Origin: 2-02-FULL-43-13 sp043813805 | GTDB lineage: Bacteria; Patescibacteriota; Minisyncoccia; Minisyncoccales; MHMH01 | Assembly: GCA_043813805.1 (NCBI GenBank) | Contig: JBDRKR010000007.1 | Coordinates: 1-30,283, forward strand | Direction: 5' to 3' | Length of the DNA: 30,283 nucleotides | In this document: positions 28,512 to 30,283 of the stretch, one piece after another | Numbering within the stretch: the stretch's first letter is position 1 | Layout: every line of letters starts with the position of its first letter | Notes under the pieces: model-generated | Told to the model about the DNA's origin: nothing | Database searches by the model: none | Seen by the model: the letters and a program-made list of their open reading frames with translations, nothing else | Position numbers and translations under genes: made by a program

Positions 28512-30041
28512 ATGGACTTACTACTTCCACTTGTTGTGGCGTTTATTGCGTTGGCCTCGGGTTCAATTTTGGGATATTTGGCCCGTCAATCTATTGCGAA
28601 AAAAAGAATCGGTTCTGTAGAACAAAAACTTCAGGAAAAGATAGCTCACGCTAAGCAGGAGCAAGAAACTATCATATCTCAGGCCAAGGATAGGGCCTCG
28701 GCCATTCTCAACACGGTCAAGAGAGAAGAAGACCAAACGAGAAACAGATTGCTCAAAGCAGAGAGTTTTTTGCTTAAAAGAGAAAATATTTTAGACCAGA
28801 AGTTTCTTGACCACGAAAAGAAAGAAAATGATTTTGAGGAAAAGGCGGCTAAACTTAAAGAGGTCAAAGAAAATCTGGAAGTTTTGAAACAGGAAGCTTT
28901 ATCAGAGCTCGAAAAAGCCTCCGGGCTTACCCGGGACGACGCTAAAAAAGAATTGCTGTCCAATTGTGAAAAAGAGTTTGAATTGGAAATCATGCAAAAG
29001 TTCAGAAAGTTGGAAGGGGACGGCAAAGAAAGGCTTCAAGACCGCGCCAAGGAAATAATCGCTTTGGCCATTCAAAAATATGCGCTTACTCAGGTCCAGG
29101 AGATGACGACCACCACCGTTGCTTTACCCAATGACGAAATCAAGGGCAGAATCATCGGTAAAGAGGGTAGAAATATTAAGACGTTAGAGAAGTTGACCGG
29201 AGTCGAAATTATCGTTGACGAAACGCCCGAGGCTGTAGTGATTTCGGGGTTTGACCCCATCAGACGTCAGATTGCAAAAACGGCGCTGGAGAAGCTTATT
29301 CATGACGGCCGTATCCAGCCGACCAGAATCGAAGAAATCGTCCAGAGGACGCAGGATGAAATTGTTGTTCAAATCAAAGAAGCGGGACAAGCCGCTATTT
29401 ACGATACCAATATCATCGGCCTTGACCCGAAGATTGTGCAGCTTTTAGGGAGATTGAGGTTTAGGACGAGTTACGGCCAAAACGTTTTGCTTCACTCTAT
29501 CGAGGTCAGTCATTTGGCCGGGGCTTTGGCCGCTGAAATCGGAGCTAATATCGGGCTTGCTAAAAAAGCCGGGCTTTTACACGACATCGGCAAAGCCGTG
29601 GACCAGCAGATCGAGGGTTCTCACGTTGACATCGGCATTAAAATTTTAGAGAAGTTCGGCATAGAAAAACAGGTTGTGTCGGCTATGAAATCGCACCACG
29701 AAGAATATCCGGCAGAAAACATCGAGGCCGTCATAGTGCAAGCCGCTGACCAGATTTCGGGAGCGCGTCCCGGAGCGAGAAAGGACACTATGGAAAATTA
29801 CCTGAAAAGATTGGGAGAGCTGGAGGCGATTGCCACTTCCTTTGGAGGAGTGGAAAAGGCTTATGCTATTCAGGCCGGCCGGGAAATCAGAGTTTTTGTG
29901 AAACCCGAACAGATTGATGATTTGGCTGCGCATCAATTGGCTAAAGAAATTGCAAAGCGGATCGAAGAAGAATTGAAATATCCCGGTGAAATCAAAGTTA
30001 ACGTCATCAGGGAAAGCAGGGTAATAGAATACGCGAAGTAA
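28512..30041 (+). CDS. rny: Ribonuclease Y
   Basis: A membrane-anchored endoribonuclease that starts mRNA decay. The 509 residues have the standard order: N-terminal transmembrane helix (about 3-22), long coiled coil (about 30-195), KH domain (GRIIGKEGRNIKTLE, about 205-270), and HD domain with H357-D358 in LLHDIGKAVD. The length matches the family (about 510-520). Together with pnp, the NYN-domain gene and cca in this window it covers much of RNA turnover and maturation. ATG at 28512 begins the hydrophobic anchor. It is followed by a hairpin array and palindromic repeats rather than an obvious strong terminator. Confidence 0.96.
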   Translation: MDLLLPLVVAFIALASGSILGYLARQSIAKKRIGSVEQKLQEKIAHAKQEQETIISQAKDRASAILNTVKREEDQTRNRLLKAESFLLKRENILDQKFLDHEKKENDFEEKAAKLKEVKENLEVLKQEALSELEKASGLTRDDAKKELLSNCEKEFELEIMQKFRKLEGDGKERLQDRAKEIIALAIQKYALTQVQEMTTTTVALPNDEIKGRIIGKEGRNIKTLEKLTGVEIIVDETPEAVVISGFDPIRRQIAKTALEKLIHDGRIQPTRIEEIVQRTQDEIVVQIKEAGQAAIYDTNIIGLDPKIVQLLGRLRFRTSYGQNVLLHSIEVSHLAGALAAEIGANIGLAKKAGLLHDIGKAVDQQIEGSHVDIGIKILEKFGIEKQVVSAMKSHHEEYPAENIEAVIVQAADQISGARPGARKDTMENYLKRLGELEAIATSFGGVEKAYAIQAGREIRVFVKPEQIDDLAAHQLAKEIAKRIEEELKYPGEIKVNVIRESRVIEYAK

Positions 30042-30117
30042 GAACCTGGCTTCGCCAGAACCTTGGCCTATGGCTAAGAACCTTTCGCTTCGCTCAAGAA
30101 CCTTGATTTCTTCGAAA
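30042..30117. repeat. Array of four GAACC-spaced small hairpins
   Basis: GAACC occurs at 30042, 30058, 30078 and 30098. Each is followed by a short imperfect palindrome with a 3-nt centre: TGGC-TTC-GCCA, TTGGCC-TAT-GGCTAA, TTTCGC-TTC-GCTCAA, and TTGATTTC-TTC-GAAATTAA. The array starts directly at the rny stop. The third unit contains the TTTCGCTTCGCTCA sequence also found beside both GIY-YIG elements. Confidence 0.75.
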
Positions 30118-30136
30118 TTAACAATTAATGATATTT

Positions 30137-30235
30137 GGATTTACGAAATCCCCGATTTGCCGATTTCCGATATCCCCCAAAATTAAGGGGGATATCGGAA
30201 ATCCAGACATCCGTCGTTGAGGGATTTCGTAAATC
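30137..30235. repeat. Nested palindromes: family 1 inside family 2
   Basis: Outer 15-bp inverted repeat GATTTACGAAATCCC (30138-30152) / GGGATTTCGTAAATC (30221-30235) encloses a complete family 1 repeat (about 30152-30219; arms 30162-30178 and 30187-30203, loop AAAATTAA). The whole unit ends 10 bp before the next ATG. Confidence 0.9.
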
Positions 30236-30245
30236 TCTAAATCGT

Positions 30246-30283
30246 ATGACCAAAGAAGATATTATTCAGGCGATAGTTAAAAA
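30246..30283 (+). CDS. Start of a possible HU-family DNA-binding protein (3' partial)
   Basis: Only twelve codons are visible before the window ends (MTKEDIIQAIVK). They resemble the N terminus of HU/IHF-type histone-like proteins, which often begin M-T/N-K-x-D/E-L/I-I-x-A-I/V. No ribosome binding site is evident; the nested palindrome ends 10 bp upstream. So little sequence cannot prove the call. Confidence 0.4.
   Translation, partial: MTKEDIIQAIVK

Noticed and set aside
30042..30117. CRISPR array
   Set aside because: The repeats are 5 bp with palindromic units between them, far too short and structured for repeat-spacer organisation, and no cas gene is present.

Overview
The window looks like a chromosome fragment of an uncultivated Candidate Phyla Radiation bacterium (Patescibacteria, probably Parcubacteria-like). 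This is an inference from several traits: very compact gene packing, a short trigger factor with no peptidyl-prolyl isomerase domain, a T4SS-type pilin, RNase Y and PNPase together, tRNA genes that do not encode their CCA ends next to a cca gene, and several membrane-anchored repeat proteins of a style common in that group. No rRNA, CRISPR array, integrase, transposase or plasmid/phage core gene was seen.

Layout. (1) 1-723: 3' part of a LysM/M23 cell-wall peptidase, then a convergent terminator. (2) 884-7751, minus strand: an RNA/translation block. In transcription order it holds tRNA-Arg, a coiled-coil protein, a T4SS-like pilin, tRNA-Lys, rpsO, a small GIY-YIG nuclease gene bounded by perfect 13-bp terminal inverted repeats, a NYN-domain protein, pnp, a membrane-anchored GH3-like protein and a TraR/DksA zinc-finger protein. 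(3) 7891-9520, plus strand: cca and tRNA-Pro. (4) 9602-11867: a four-repeat surface protein and two small unknown genes. (5) 11858-12091: a tRNA-Ala gene nested inside what looks like a split second tRNA. (6) 12167-13794: a small unknown gene and a dihydroorotase-like amidohydrolase. (7) 13803-18946: terminator, promoter, a 101-bp internally deleted relative of the GIY-YIG element, then nusA, hppA (K+-independent type), tig and clpP. (8) 18981-24569: an anchored unknown protein and three membrane-anchored alkaline-phosphatase-superfamily proteins. (9) 24674-28418: four membrane-anchored surface proteins, three sharing one N-terminal leader, two of these nearly identical at DNA level over about 200 bp. 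(10) 28512-30283: rny, an array of small hairpins, a nested palindromic repeat and the start of a possible HU gene.

How the parts relate. The two housekeeping blocks handle RNA maturation and decay (cca, pnp, rny, NYN protein), transcription elongation (nusA), protein folding and turnover (tig, clpP) and membrane energetics (hppA). The accessory block is a surface-protein region with swappable modules.

The most unusual content is non-coding. A GIY-YIG gene with terminal inverted repeats and a matching mini-element each sit 15-17 bp before a housekeeping start codon. Two families of palindromic repeats also sit directly before start codons (cca, clpP, hppA, the terminal HU-like gene), and one family is nested inside the other at 30137-30235. 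All identifications come from reading the sequence and were not checked against any database.
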